The notes under the pieces are model-generated. The model was not told the origin of the DNA. It saw nothing but the letters and a program-made list of their open reading frames with translations, and searched no databases. From Celeribacter ethanolicus (GTDB lineage Bacteria; Pseudomonadota; Alphaproteobacteria; Rhodobacterales; Rhodobacteraceae), in assembly GCF_001550095.1 (NCBI RefSeq), contig NZ_LRUC01000046.1, positions 1-64,000 of the forward strand: a stretch of 64,000 bases of DNA, given 5' to 3'. The translations under genes and the position numbers were made by a program. Below, one piece after another: positions 9,253 to 17,433 of this stretch (the first letter of the stretch is position 1; the number at the start of each line of letters is the position of its first letter).

Positions 9253-10017
9253 CTATTTCAAAGCGGTCGCGATCTGCGCCGCGTAGCGGTGCAGGATTTC
9301 CGTGAGCCGGTCGTAGTCCTCGGGCCGGATTGCGGTTTGCGGTTCCGACAGACCCAGCGCGGTTTCTGAACGACCCAAAGGCCCCACCGGCACGGAAATC
9401 CCCACCGCGCCCGCCTCGAATTCGCCCTCGACGATGGAGACGCCACGCTCACGGGTCCTGTGTACAGCCTCGGCGATCTGGGCACGCTCCATCAGAGTCT
9501 CGGCGGTGAAGCGCTCGATCTCCAGCGTCGCGATCATCTCCTTTGCCCAGTCCGGCTCCCCCCAGGCGAGCAACATCCGCCCGATCGAGGTGCTCAGAAG
9601 CGGCAGACGGCTGCCGACCGTGAAGCCGAAGGTGTAGCGGGCGTTCTGTTGCGAGGATTGCGCGACATAGACCGCGTCCGAACTGTCGCGCATGGCGAGG
9701 CCGACGCTATAGCCCAACTCGCGGGCGCACATTTCGATGAGCGGCTGGATCACCCGACCGAATTCGTTGCCGCGTAAAAAGCCGCTGCCGAGCACAAGGA
9801 CATGCGGTGTGAGCGAATAGCGGTTCTCGTCCTTGCGGACATAGCCGAGGTAGACGAGCGTCAAAACGAGACGGCGCACCACGGCGCGTTCGATCCCCGT
9901 GAGGCGCGAGATTTCCGCGAGCGTCAATCGGCTGTGAGTCTCGTCGAAGGCGCGCAGCACCGTCATGCCTTTCATGAAGGTGAGGGAAATGTCTTTGGTC
10001 GGGATGGCGCTCTGCAC
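9253..10017 (-). CDS. IclR-family transcriptional regulator (PcaR/PobR-like)
   Basis: The 254-residue protein has an N-terminal winged helix-turn-helix (about 12-70; LTLAEISRLTGIERAVVRRLVLTL) and an IclR effector domain (75-252) with LLSTSIGRMLLA and GAVGISVPVGPLG. The domain order and TFMKGMTVLRAFD opening resemble PcaR/PcaU/PobR regulators of aromatic acid catabolism. It is divergent from the TRAP transporter operon, which is followed by ferredoxin and Rieske oxygenase genes. A 16-bp sequence at 10145-10160 recurs exactly, inverted, before the ferredoxin gene, making this protein the leading candidate for its binding factor. Effector unknown. Confidence 0.9.
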   Translation of the reverse strand: MQSAIPTKDISLTFMKGMTVLRAFDETHSRLTLAEISRLTGIERAVVRRLVLTLVYLGYVRKDENRYSLTPHVLVLGSGFLRGNEFGRVIQPLIEMCARELGYSVGLAMRDSSDAVYVAQSSQQNARYTFGFTVGSRLPLLSTSIGRMLLAWGEPDWAKEMIATLEIERFTAETLMERAQIAEAVHRTRERGVSIVEGEFEAGAVGISVPVGPLGRSETALGLSEPQTAIRPEDYDRLTEILHRYAAQIATALK

Positions 10018-10117
10018 GTTTCTTGCCCTTGATCTTCGGTTCTTAAAAAAAGCGGCCCAAATATTGTGCCTTTATTGTACGACCCCCGGCAAGACCCGTC
10101 GAACGGCTCTTTGAGGC

Positions 10118-10160
10118 TTGACAGGCCTGTGCGTATTCGGACCAATTGGTGTATTATCGC
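10118..10160 (+). promoter_or_regulatory. Putative TRAP-operon promoter with IclR-type operator
   Basis: A perfect -35 hexamer TTGACA is at 10118-10123. Seventeen bases downstream lies the palindrome ACCAATTGGT (10141-10150), overlapping the 16-mer ATTGGTGTATTATCGC (10145-10160). The 16-mer is repeated exactly on the other strand at 13229-13244, before the ferredoxin gene. An operator covering the -10/+1 zone would fit repression, but activation cannot be excluded. The -10 hexamer itself is poor. Confidence 0.55.
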
Positions 10161-10232
10161 ACAAACCTGATGAATCCCAAAAGGGACACAGGATCTACAT
10201 ACAGCAAATCCAACAGGGAGAAATGGATAGCC

Positions 10233-11246
10233 ATGCTGAAAAAACTCGCACTTACCAGCGTGCTGGCGCTGGGGGCCGCTGTTCCGGGCCATGCCGCCGA
10301 AACGCTGCGCTATGCGCATTTCATGTCAGCCGCAAGTTGGCAGAACCAGACGATCTTCGAAGATTGGGCCACGGCGGTCGAAACCGCGTCGGGCGGCGCG
10401 GTCGACGTTCAGGTCTTTCCGGCGCAGACGCTGGGCAAGGCGGCGGCGGGCTATGACAACGCCGTCACCGGCATTGCCGACATCGCCTGGACCGTGCCGG
10501 GCTATACCGCCGGGCGCTTCCCGCTGAGCCAGATCATGGAGCTTCCGGGCCTCTTCGAAACCGGCGCGGTCGGCTCCTGCGCCTTCCAGAAACTCTACGA
10601 CTCCGGGGCTTTGGATGAGGAATATGCCGACACGCATATCGTCTTTGTCCACACCCACGATCCGGGGCATCTGCACACCTCCAAGAAGCCGGTTTATACG
10701 CTCGAGGACATGAAGGGCCTGAAACTGCGCCGTCCGACGCAGGTTGTGGGCGAGCTTCTGACCAATCTGGGCGCCGAGCCGGTGGGCATGCCTGCCCCCA
10801 ACACCTATGAGGCGCTGCAACGCGGGGCCATCGACGGCTATATGCTGCCGTGGGAAAGCGTCGACAGCTTCCGTCTCGATGAACTGACCGAATATCACAC
10901 CGTGTTCGGGTTTTATGCACTGGCCTTCATCTCGACGATGAACAAGGCCAAGTACGACTCCCTCTCGCCCGAAGCCAAAGCCGCCGTCGATGCCAATTCC
11001 GGCATGCAATGGGCGGTGACCGCCGGGCGTGGCTATGACGAGGAAGGCGCGAAAGTGCTGGAACGGCTGAAAACCGAGTCGACCGTGATCGAGCTGTCCG
11101 ACGAGGAACGCGCGAAATGGGACGAGGCGGCACAGGCCGCGACCGACAGCTATATCGCCTTCCTGAACGCTCAGGGCCTGCCGGGAACGGCGACCTATGA
11201 GGCGGTGAAAGGCTATGTTTCGGACTGTGAGACCGAGCTGAACTGA
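10233..11246 (+). CDS. TRAP transporter periplasmic solute-binding protein (DctP family)
   Basis: About 337 residues with a Sec signal peptide (MLKKLALTSVLALGAAVPGHAAE) and a DctP-type body. LKLRRPTQVVGELLTNLGAEPVGMPAPNTYEALQRGAIDG contains the conserved Arg that binds substrate carboxylates and the GMP-x(n)-EAL-x-G region of the family. It delivers an organic acid to the membrane components encoded next. ATG 10233 was chosen because it begins the signal peptide; GGGAG lies about 13 bases upstream. The linked oxygenase genes suggest an aromatic carboxylate, but this is inference. An intergenic hairpin (11265-11291) separates it from dctQ. Confidence 0.92.
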   Translation: MLKKLALTSVLALGAAVPGHAAETLRYAHFMSAASWQNQTIFEDWATAVETASGGAVDVQVFPAQTLGKAAAGYDNAVTGIADIAWTVPGYTAGRFPLSQIMELPGLFETGAVGSCAFQKLYDSGALDEEYADTHIVFVHTHDPGHLHTSKKPVYTLEDMKGLKLRRPTQVVGELLTNLGAEPVGMPAPNTYEALQRGAIDGYMLPWESVDSFRLDELTEYHTVFGFYALAFISTMNKAKYDSLSPEAKAAVDANSGMQWAVTAGRGYDEEGAKVLERLKTESTVIELSDEERAKWDEAAQAATDSYIAFLNAQGLPGTATYEAVKGYVSDCETELN

Positions 11247-11264
11247 GCCCGTTTCATCTTCTGG

Positions 11265-11291
11265 CGGGCCGTTCGATCCCTTTGCGGCCCG
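11265..11291 (+). other. Intercistronic hairpin between dctP and dctQ
   Basis: CGGGCCG at 11265-11271 pairs with CGGCCCG at 11285-11291, leaving a 13-base loop. There is no U-run, so it is more likely an mRNA-stabilising or attenuating element than a full terminator. Binding-protein genes are often expressed above their permease genes through such structures. Confidence 0.45.
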
Positions 11292-11343
11292 TCATCATCA
11301 AACCAGTCCAATTCCAAAGCTGACACAAGTCACAGGAACGCAC

Positions 11344-11859
11344 ATGCTTATCTCCGCAATCCGGCGCATCGCCGGATGGATGGAGGCCGCCTGTCTTGGC
11401 ATCGCGGCGCTCTGTCTGCTCTATATGGTCTTCGTTGTGGGCTTCAACGTGCTTGCACGGATCGTTTTCGACGCCACCGACACGGCGGTGAATTTCATGA
11501 TCCCCGGTGCGATCGAACAGGTGTCTTACCTGTTGGGCATTGTCGCGCTTGCGGCGCTCGCAGCCTCGCTGAACGGTGGTATGATCGCGGTCGACCTGTT
11601 GGTCGGGCGGTTTCCGCCGCTATTGAAAGCCTTGGTTGCGCGCTTGTGGTTCTTCGGCATTCTGGCCTTCGCTATCGTGCTGGTCTGGCTGTTCTGGCAT
11701 GAGACCGTGGCAACCTACGGGCGCGGAGAGGAAACTCAGGACCTGCGCATTCCGATGTTCCTGATCTACGGGTTCTATACGCTCGAATGCCTTGCCTTGG
11801 CCGTGATCGCGCTCAGAGAAGCGCTCACCGCCGATGGCCACCATGCGGAGCTCTCGTGA
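11344..11859 (+). CDS. TRAP transporter small permease subunit (DctQ family)
   Basis: The 171-residue protein has four predicted membrane helices (about 15-38, 53-75, 92-112 and 135-158), the normal DctQ layout, with the second helix preceded by IPGAIEQVSYLLGIVALAALAAS. It forms the membrane module with the large permease. Its stop codon overlaps the ATG of the next gene by one base (TGATG), so the two subunits are probably translationally coupled. Confidence 0.9.
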   Translation: MLISAIRRIAGWMEAACLGIAALCLLYMVFVVGFNVLARIVFDATDTAVNFMIPGAIEQVSYLLGIVALAALAASLNGGMIAVDLLVGRFPPLLKALVARLWFFGILAFAIVLVWLFWHETVATYGRGEETQDLRIPMFLIYGFYTLECLALAVIALREALTADGHHAELS

Positions 11860-13166
11860 TGACGCCCTTGATCATCGGATATATGTCCATCGCTGTGATG
11901 TTCGTCATCGTCATTTTGGGTGCGCCGATCGGGCTGGCCATGATCGCCGTCGGCTTTGCCGGGTTTTCCGCCATCATCGGCATCTCCCCCGCGCTCAGCA
12001 TCCTGAAAACCGCCACGTTCGAGACGGTGACGAGCTACAGCTTTACGCTCATTCCGCTGTTCCTGCTGATGGGCAACCTGATCTCGCGCTCCGGTGTCGC
12101 CGCCGATCTGTTCCGGGGCGCGCTTTTGCTGACCCGTGGCTGGTCCGGCGGGCTGGCGGCGGCGGGGGTGACGGCGAGTGCTGTGTTCTCCACCGTCTCG
12201 GGATCGTCGCTCGCGACCGCCTCTACCATGACCCGTGTGGCCTATCCGGAAATGAAATCCCACGGCTATGACACCCGTCTCGCCACCGGGTCTCTGGCGG
12301 CGGGCGGCACTCTGGGCATCCTGATCCCGCCCTCCATCGCGCTCATGCTTTACGCGCTGATCACCGAGCAATCGGTGGGTACGATGTTCCTTGCGGGCAT
12401 CCTGCCGGGTATTCTCGCCTTCCTCCTTTATCTCGTCACGATCCTGATCATGGCAAAGATCTGGCCGCCGGAAGAGGGCGCGTCGCAGATCACCGACGAG
12501 GAGATCGCGCCCAAAGGGCATTTCGAGATTCTGCGCCTGTTTGCGCCCTCCCTCGTGCTCTTCGGCCTCGTCATGGGCGGGCTTTACGGCAATTTCTTCA
12601 CGCCGACAGAGGCGGGGGGCGTTGGGGCTGCGCTCGCACTGATCTTCGCACTCTGGCGCAAAGTGTCGCGCGCCGAATTGATTGCGGCCTTCACCGAGAC
12701 CATCGCCACCAGCGGTTCGATCTTCCTGATCCTGATCGGGGCGGAGGTGTTTGGTTTCGTGCTCTCCACCTCCCAGCTCTCCAACGCGCTCGTTGATTTC
12801 CTGAACACCAGCGGCTTCGGCCCCTGGCAGGTGCTGCTCTCCATCCTGCTGTTCTACGTGATCCTCGGCTGCTTCATGGAAAGCCTCGCGATGATCCTCC
12901 TGACCGTGCCGATCTTTTTCCCGGTGATCCTTGCCAACGGATTCGACCCGATCTGGTTCGGGGTGATCGCCGTGGTGACGGTGGAGCTTGGCCTGATCAC
13001 GCCGCCCGTGGGCATGAACCTCTTCATGGTCAAGAGCGCCTCGCGCGGCACGTCGCTGTCGAAAATCATGGTCGGCGTGATCCCTTTCGTGATCACCGAT
13101 GTGATCCGCCTCGGCATCCTTCTGGCCTTCCCGGCGATCTCTTTGTTGCTCACCGGACGGCTCTAA
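11859..13166 (+). CDS. TRAP transporter large permease subunit (DctM family)
   Basis: About 435 residues and strongly hydrophobic, with around 12 helices. Typical DctM signatures are GAPIGLAMIAVG, PLFLLMGNLISRSGVA, SGSSLATASTMTRVAYPEM, AGGTLGILIPPSI and LGLITPPVGMNLF. It is the ion-coupled transport subunit. The start overlapping the dctQ stop was chosen over longer readings because of the one-base overlap and because the first helix begins there. About 100 bp separate it from the ferredoxin gene, which has its own operator-like element. Confidence 0.92.
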   Translation: MTPLIIGYMSIAVMFVIVILGAPIGLAMIAVGFAGFSAIIGISPALSILKTATFETVTSYSFTLIPLFLLMGNLISRSGVAADLFRGALLLTRGWSGGLAAAGVTASAVFSTVSGSSLATASTMTRVAYPEMKSHGYDTRLATGSLAAGGTLGILIPPSIALMLYALITEQSVGTMFLAGILPGILAFLLYLVTILIMAKIWPPEEGASQITDEEIAPKGHFEILRLFAPSLVLFGLVMGGLYGNFFTPTEAGGVGAALALIFALWRKVSRAELIAAFTETIATSGSIFLILIGAEVFGFVLSTSQLSNALVDFLNTSGFGPWQVLLSILLFYVILGCFMESLAMILLTVPIFFPVILANGFDPIWFGVIAVVTVELGLITPPVGMNLFMVKSASRGTSLSKIMVGVIPFVITDVIRLGILLAFPAISLLLTGRL

Positions 13167-13214
13167 CACATCTCGCGAAAACCGGTCTTCCGGTCTTCGC
13201 ATGTCTGAAATCAA

Positions 13215-13244
13215 AATACACCAAATGGGCGATAATACACCAAT
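13215..13244 (-). promoter_or_regulatory. IclR-type operator repeat before the ferredoxin gene
   Basis: On the minus strand 13244-13229 reads ATTGGTGTATTATCGC, identical over 16 bp to 10145-10160. A second partial copy (TTGGTGTATT, plus-strand AATACACCAA at 13215-13224) lies 19 bp from the same ten bases in the first (13234-13243), about two helical turns, as expected for tandem dimer binding. The site is 27 bp before the ferredoxin ATG. Confidence 0.6.
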
Positions 13245-13270
13245 ATCTGCCCATATCTGAGGAGACCAAG

Positions 13271-13579
13271 ATGACATCCGTCCCCCTGATCTTTCGCCAA
13301 AGCGACGGCTCCGAGACGCCGGTCGAGGTCCAGCCCGGTCGTACCGTGATGGAAGCCGCCGTGATGGCAGGCATCCCCGGCATCGAAGGCGAATGCGGCG
13401 GCAGCCTGTCCTGCGCCACCTGTCACGTCTATGCGCCCGAGGGGTTCGAAGCCCCGGGCGACTATGAGGCCGACATGCTCGATTTCGCGGAAAGCCCGCG
13501 CCGCGAGACCAGTCGGCTGTCCTGTCAGATCAAAGTCACGCCCGAGCTTGCGGGCACCGTTTTCGAGGTCCCGGCCTGA
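13271..13579 (+). CDS. 2Fe-2S plant/putidaredoxin-type ferredoxin
   Basis: 102 residues. Cysteines of CGGSLSCATC (around 42-51) and the later LSCQ give the C-x5-C-x2-C-x(n)-C ligand set of adrenodoxin/putidaredoxin-like ferredoxins, and VMEAAVMAGIPGIEGECGG matches their cluster loop. It should pass electrons to the Rieske oxygenase encoded immediately downstream (38-bp gap, strong GAAGGAG site). No ferredoxin reductase gene is linked, so one encoded elsewhere must supply it. Confidence 0.92.
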   Translation: MTSVPLIFRQSDGSETPVEVQPGRTVMEAAVMAGIPGIEGECGGSLSCATCHVYAPEGFEAPGDYEADMLDFAESPRRETSRLSCQIKVTPELAGTVFEVPA

Positions 13580-13616
13580 GCCGGACCTGTCTATTCATAG
13601 GAAGGAGACCCCCACC

Positions 13617-14930
13617 ATGATGAGCCAAAGCCAGAACGACAGTCTGACCCGCGTGGGTCCGGGAAGTGATGCGGGCGAGGTGTTGCGCCGCTATTGGCAA
13701 CCCGCCGCTTTGTCCGAAGAACTCAACACGAAACGCCCGGTGGTGCCAGTGCGGCTGATGGGCGAGGACCTCGTGTTGTTCCGCGACAGCGAGGGTAAGC
13801 TCGGCCTCATTCAGCGCCACTGTCCGCACCGCGGTGCCGACATGTGTTTTGGTCGTCTTGAAGACAACGGTCTGCGCTGTCCGTTCCATGGCTGGCATTT
13901 CAACCGCGACGGCCAATGTGTCGAACAGCCCGCCGAACCCGAAGGTTCGCGCATGCACGAAAACATCAAGGCGCGGTCCTATGTGGTCGAGGAACGTGCG
14001 GGTATCGTCTGGGCCTATATGGGGCCTGGCGAGCCGCCGGAATTCCCGAATTTCGACTGTTTCCGGGCCCCCGACAGCCATGTCTTCGCCTTCAAGGGCC
14101 TGTGGGAATGCAACTGGTTGCAAGCCATGGAAGTCGGCATCGACCCGGCACACGCCTCTTTCCTGCACCGTTTCCTTCAGGACGAGGACCCGGCGGACAG
14201 CTACGGCAAACAGTTTCGGGACAAGGCGGCGAACACCGAGATCCCGATGACGAAACTGCTGCGCGAATACCCGCGCCCGGCGATCTCCGTCGACGAGACC
14301 GAGTTCGGCATCAAGATCACCGCGCTGCGTCATCTCGACGACGGTCGTGTGCATGTGCGCATCACCAATCAGATCTTCCCGGAAGCGATCTCCATCCCGA
14401 TGAGCCGGGAGATGATCATCACCCAATGGCATGTGCCGATCGACGATGAAAACTGCTACTGGTACTCGATTTTCACCAGCTTCAAAGAGCCGGTGAACAA
14501 GGAACTGATGCGCGAACAACGCCTCAAAGAACACCGCCTGCCGGATTACGCGCCCTTGAAGAACAAGCGCAACAATTACGGCTACAACCCGGACGAGCAG
14601 GAGCGCGAGACCTACACCGGTATGGGGCTCGACATTAACGTGCATGACCAATGGGCGGTCGAAAGCATGGGGGCGATTCAGGATCGCACCGATGAACATT
14701 TGGGCAAATCCGACGTGGCGATCATCAAATATCGCCGCATGCTCCGGGCCGCGATTGCGGCGCTCAAGGAGGGCGGTGAAGATGCCTTGCCGATGCAAAA
14801 GGTGGACGCTTCGACCGTCTTCGGGCCGATCTCTGTCGATGCCATTGCTGCGGACGGGGATGTCGATGCAGCCTATAAGACCGAGGACGGTATCCGTCGC
14901 GGCGGTTGCTCTTGGGATGCGATCATCTGA
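13617..14930 (+). CDS. Rieske 2Fe-2S aromatic ring oxygenase / O- or N-demethylase, large subunit
   Basis: About 437 residues. The Rieske cluster motif is C69-x-H71 ... C88-x2-H91 (CPHRGADMC...CPFHGWH). The mononuclear iron site is GIDPAHASFLHRF, with Asp176, His179 and His184. It resembles single-component alpha-subunit oxygenases of the phthalate 4,5-dioxygenase, DdmC and LigX group, which use a separate ferredoxin and have no beta subunit; none is encoded here. A ferredoxin lies upstream and a glutamine-synthetase-like enzyme follows, suggesting an amino-aromatic or methoxylated substrate. The ATG with GAAGGAG ten bases upstream was chosen. Confidence 0.88.
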   Translation: MMSQSQNDSLTRVGPGSDAGEVLRRYWQPAALSEELNTKRPVVPVRLMGEDLVLFRDSEGKLGLIQRHCPHRGADMCFGRLEDNGLRCPFHGWHFNRDGQCVEQPAEPEGSRMHENIKARSYVVEERAGIVWAYMGPGEPPEFPNFDCFRAPDSHVFAFKGLWECNWLQAMEVGIDPAHASFLHRFLQDEDPADSYGKQFRDKAANTEIPMTKLLREYPRPAISVDETEFGIKITALRHLDDGRVHVRITNQIFPEAISIPMSREMIITQWHVPIDDENCYWYSIFTSFKEPVNKELMREQRLKEHRLPDYAPLKNKRNNYGYNPDEQERETYTGMGLDINVHDQWAVESMGAIQDRTDEHLGKSDVAIIKYRRMLRAAIAALKEGGEDALPMQKVDASTVFGPISVDAIAADGDVDAAYKTEDGIRRGGCSWDAII

Positions 14931-14959
14931 GCGCCGCTCCGGTTTAAAAACGCCATTTC

Positions 14960-14981
14960 GACGGGCCTTTCGGGGCCCGTC
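14960..14981 (+). other. Hairpin between the Rieske oxygenase and GS-like gene
   Basis: GACGGGCC (14960-14967) pairs with GGCCCGTC (14974-14981) across a six-base loop. No U-run follows, so read-through into the glutamine-synthetase-like gene is likely; the hairpin may set relative expression. Confidence 0.4.
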
Positions 14982-15020
14982 GCAAAAGCCAACCCGTCAA
15001 AGTCAATGGGGACCACACGC

Positions 15021-16481
15021 ATGACCTCCGCCTATCTCGAAAAACTCAGCTCCGGCCGCCTCGCGCGCGAGGGGCTTTTGTCCGCCGCCCAAGTGCAAAA
15101 GGCCGCCGATCTTCTGGGCCAGCTTGATGGCGGCAAGGTCGAGACGGTGCGCGTGGTCTTTGCCGACCAGCACGGGTTGCTCAGAGGCAAGACAGTGACG
15201 GCGGGCGCTTTGGCCTCGGTGTTCCGCTCGGGGCTGAACCTGCCGGGCACGCTGTTGCTCAAGGACACGTCGAACCGCACGGTGTTCCCGATCTGGGACG
15301 GCAAAAGCGAAGGCGTTATGGCGACCATGTCGGGGGCGGGGGATATGTTGCTGGTGCCCGATCCGGCGACGTTTCGCATCCTGCCGTGGTCGCCGCATTC
15401 GGCATGGCTGTTCTGCGATCCCTACACGCGTGACGGCACGCCGATCCCGTTTGCGCCGCGCCCGGTGCTGCGCAAGGCGGTCGAGAAGCTTTCGGGGCTG
15501 GGCTATAGCCTTATCGTCGGGCTTGAGGTCGAGTTCCATGTGTTCGACCGGGACGGCGACAGCCTTGGCCACCACGAGGCGGGGATGCCCGGTCAGCCGG
15601 TCAGGACCAGGCTTCTCGATCAGGGCTATCAGTATCTCGCGGAGACGAATTACGACCGGCTGGAACCGGTGATGGACCTTTTGCGCCGTAATGCGCAGGC
15701 GCTTGGTCTGCCGGTGCGCTCGACCGAGGTGGAGATGGGACCGAGCCAGTTTGAATTTACCTTCGAGCCCGCCGATCCGATGACCCATGCCGACAACATG
15801 ATCATGTTCCGCACCATGGTCAAAGAAGTCTGCGCCCGCGAAGGCCTGCACGCCACCTTCATGTGCCGTCCGAAACTGTCCAACAGCGCGTCGAGCGGTT
15901 GGCATTTGCATCAGTCGCTGGTGAACGGGCAGGGGGAGAATGTGTTCATTCCGGCGGAGGCGGGGGCTTTGACGCCGGAGGTCTCGGCATGGATCGCTGG
16001 CCTTCTGGCGCACGCTTCGGAAAGCTGTCTTCTGACCACGCCGACGGTCAACGGCTACAAACGCTATCAGCCCTTCCAGCTCGCGCCTGATCGGATCGAA
16101 TGGGGCTATGACAACCGGGGTGCCATGGTGCGGGCGCTGATGGTGCCGGGGGATGGGGCGAGCCGGATCGAGAACCGCGTGGCCGAGCCGACCGCCAACC
16201 CGTATTTCTATTTCGCCTCGCAAATCCTCTCCGGTGTGTCGGGGTTGGAGCAGGGGCTGACCGCGCCGGAACCGGTCGAGAACCCCTATGACAATGACGC
16301 CCTGGCCCTGCCGCCGAGCCTGATCGCCGCCATCGAGGCCTTTGAGCGTGGAAGCCTGTTCCGCGACGCTCTGGGGGCGGAGTTCACGGAATACATGTCG
16401 ACGCTGAAACGCGCCGAATGGAAACGCTATCTCAGCATCGTCACCGAATGGGAACAGCACGAATATTTCGGGATTTTCTGA
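15021..16481 (+). CDS. Glutamine synthetase-family ligase (gamma-glutamyl-amine synthetase type)
   Basis: About 486 residues. The N-terminal beta-grasp part contains VRVVFADQHGLLRGKTV, and the catalytic domain has GLEVEFHVFD, STEVEMGPSQFEFTF, the ATP-site SGWHLHQSL and RIENRVAEPTANPYFYFA. These belong to GlnA-like enzymes that attach glutamate to other amines (PuuA, GlnT, aniline-pathway TdnQ/AtdA1) rather than housekeeping GlnA, which is shorter and has an adenylylation Tyr loop. Beside a Rieske oxygenase it could activate an aromatic amine. ATG 15021 is preferred to 15006 because GGGGACC precedes it. Its stop overlaps the next ATG by one base. Confidence 0.85.
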   Translation: MTSAYLEKLSSGRLAREGLLSAAQVQKAADLLGQLDGGKVETVRVVFADQHGLLRGKTVTAGALASVFRSGLNLPGTLLLKDTSNRTVFPIWDGKSEGVMATMSGAGDMLLVPDPATFRILPWSPHSAWLFCDPYTRDGTPIPFAPRPVLRKAVEKLSGLGYSLIVGLEVEFHVFDRDGDSLGHHEAGMPGQPVRTRLLDQGYQYLAETNYDRLEPVMDLLRRNAQALGLPVRSTEVEMGPSQFEFTFEPADPMTHADNMIMFRTMVKEVCAREGLHATFMCRPKLSNSASSGWHLHQSLVNGQGENVFIPAEAGALTPEVSAWIAGLLAHASESCLLTTPTVNGYKRYQPFQLAPDRIEWGYDNRGAMVRALMVPGDGASRIENRVAEPTANPYFYFASQILSGVSGLEQGLTAPEPVENPYDNDALALPPSLIAAIEAFERGSLFRDALGAEFTEYMSTLKRAEWKRYLSIVTEWEQHEYFGIF

Positions 16482-16816
16482 TGCCGCATGTGGTGATCGA
16501 GTATTTCTCAGAGGCGGGCATCGACCGGGAGGCCGTCTTGCTCGCCGCTCTGGAGACGGCGGCGGGGAGTGGCGTGATGCAGCGCGCGGATATCAAGGTC
16601 CGGCTTGTGCCGTCCGAGGCGATCCTGTTCGGTGACGGGCGGCGGTCCTTCATCCATATGACGATCTCGATGCTGACGGGGCGAACGCCGAAGGCGAAAC
16701 TTGGACTGTCGCAGGCCATGGTCGCGAAGATGCGGCAGGTCTGTCCGACGATTGAGGCGATCAGCGCCGACATTCGTGACATGGACCCGGAGGCCTACAA
16801 GAAGTCGCTGATTTGA
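16481..16816 (+). CDS. 5-carboxymethyl-2-hydroxymuconate isomerase (CHMI)-like tautomerase
   Basis: About 111 residues. The start MPHVVIEYFSEAGID carries the catalytic N-terminal Pro of the tautomerase superfamily after Met removal, and FIHMTISMLTGRTPKAKLGLS follows the CHMI pattern. CHMI works in homoprotocatechuate meta-cleavage, and relatives isomerise other muconate-type products. Its presence after a Rieske oxygenase suggests processing of a ring-cleavage product, but no ring-cleaving dioxygenase is seen in the window. It overlaps the GS-like gene by one base (TGATG) and is convergent with the MarR gene. Confidence 0.8.
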   Translation: MPHVVIEYFSEAGIDREAVLLAALETAAGSGVMQRADIKVRLVPSEAILFGDGRRSFIHMTISMLTGRTPKAKLGLSQAMVAKMRQVCPTIEAISADIRDMDPEAYKKSLI

Positions 16817-16840
16817 GGCGAGCCAAGGCGCGCGCCCGGC

Positions 16841-17311
16841 TCAGTCCTTGTGCCGGATGTCGAGCATGATCGAAATGCCCCGCGCCGCGTCGGATTCCGA
16901 GACGTTCTCGAACATCTCGTCGATCCAGCCACGATGTTCGGCGGTCATTTCATCCATCAGCGCGCGGCCCTTGTCGGTGATCCGCACGAGAAAGGCGCGG
17001 CGGTCGCTTTCCATGGTCTGGCGTTCGGCCAGACCTTCGCCGACCAGACGGTCGACGACGCCGGTGACATTGCCGTTGGACACCACGAGATGCTGCGACA
17101 GCTCGCTCATCTTCATGCCCTCGGGCGTGGCGTGGAGGGCGGCCAGAACGTCGAACCGGGGCAGGGTGGTGTCATAGCCCTCGCGCAGTTTCTCGCGCAG
17201 ATTGGCCTCGATATGGCGCACCGCCTTGAGCATCTGAAGCCAGAGCCGCAGCCGCTGCCGGGCGAGGCCTTCATCCGTTTCTTTCGTTTCGGTTGCCATT
17301 CTTGCCGCCAT
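16841..17311 (-). CDS. MarR-family transcriptional regulator
   Basis: About 156 residues with the MarR fold: dimerisation helices at both ends and a winged helix at about 45-115 (LPRFDVLAALHATPEGMKMSELSQHLVVSNGNVTGVVDRLVGEGLAERQ and the wing DRRAFLVRITDKG). Start 17311 is preferred because GGAGG lies six bases upstream; an in-frame GTG at 17329 gives a slightly longer form. It follows the 2-aminobenzoyl-CoA gene set by about 120 bp. MarR proteins in such clusters usually bind the aromatic-CoA or acid and act as repressors, so it is the likely regulator of the 17.4-22.3 kb genes. Confidence 0.9.
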   Translation of the reverse strand: MAARMATETKETDEGLARQRLRLWLQMLKAVRHIEANLREKLREGYDTTLPRFDVLAALHATPEGMKMSELSQHLVVSNGNVTGVVDRLVGEGLAERQTMESDRRAFLVRITDKGRALMDEMTAEHRGWIDEMFENVSESDAARGISIMLDIRHKD

Positions 17312-17433
17312 TCCGGCCTCCACTCGCACAGATGATTTATTTCATATATCGACTTTCAAAGCTGAGCGTAAAGCGAAAGCTGCATCTGCGGCATGAAAAC
17401 GCCCGGCCCGAGGTATCTCTGTCGCGACAGGAA

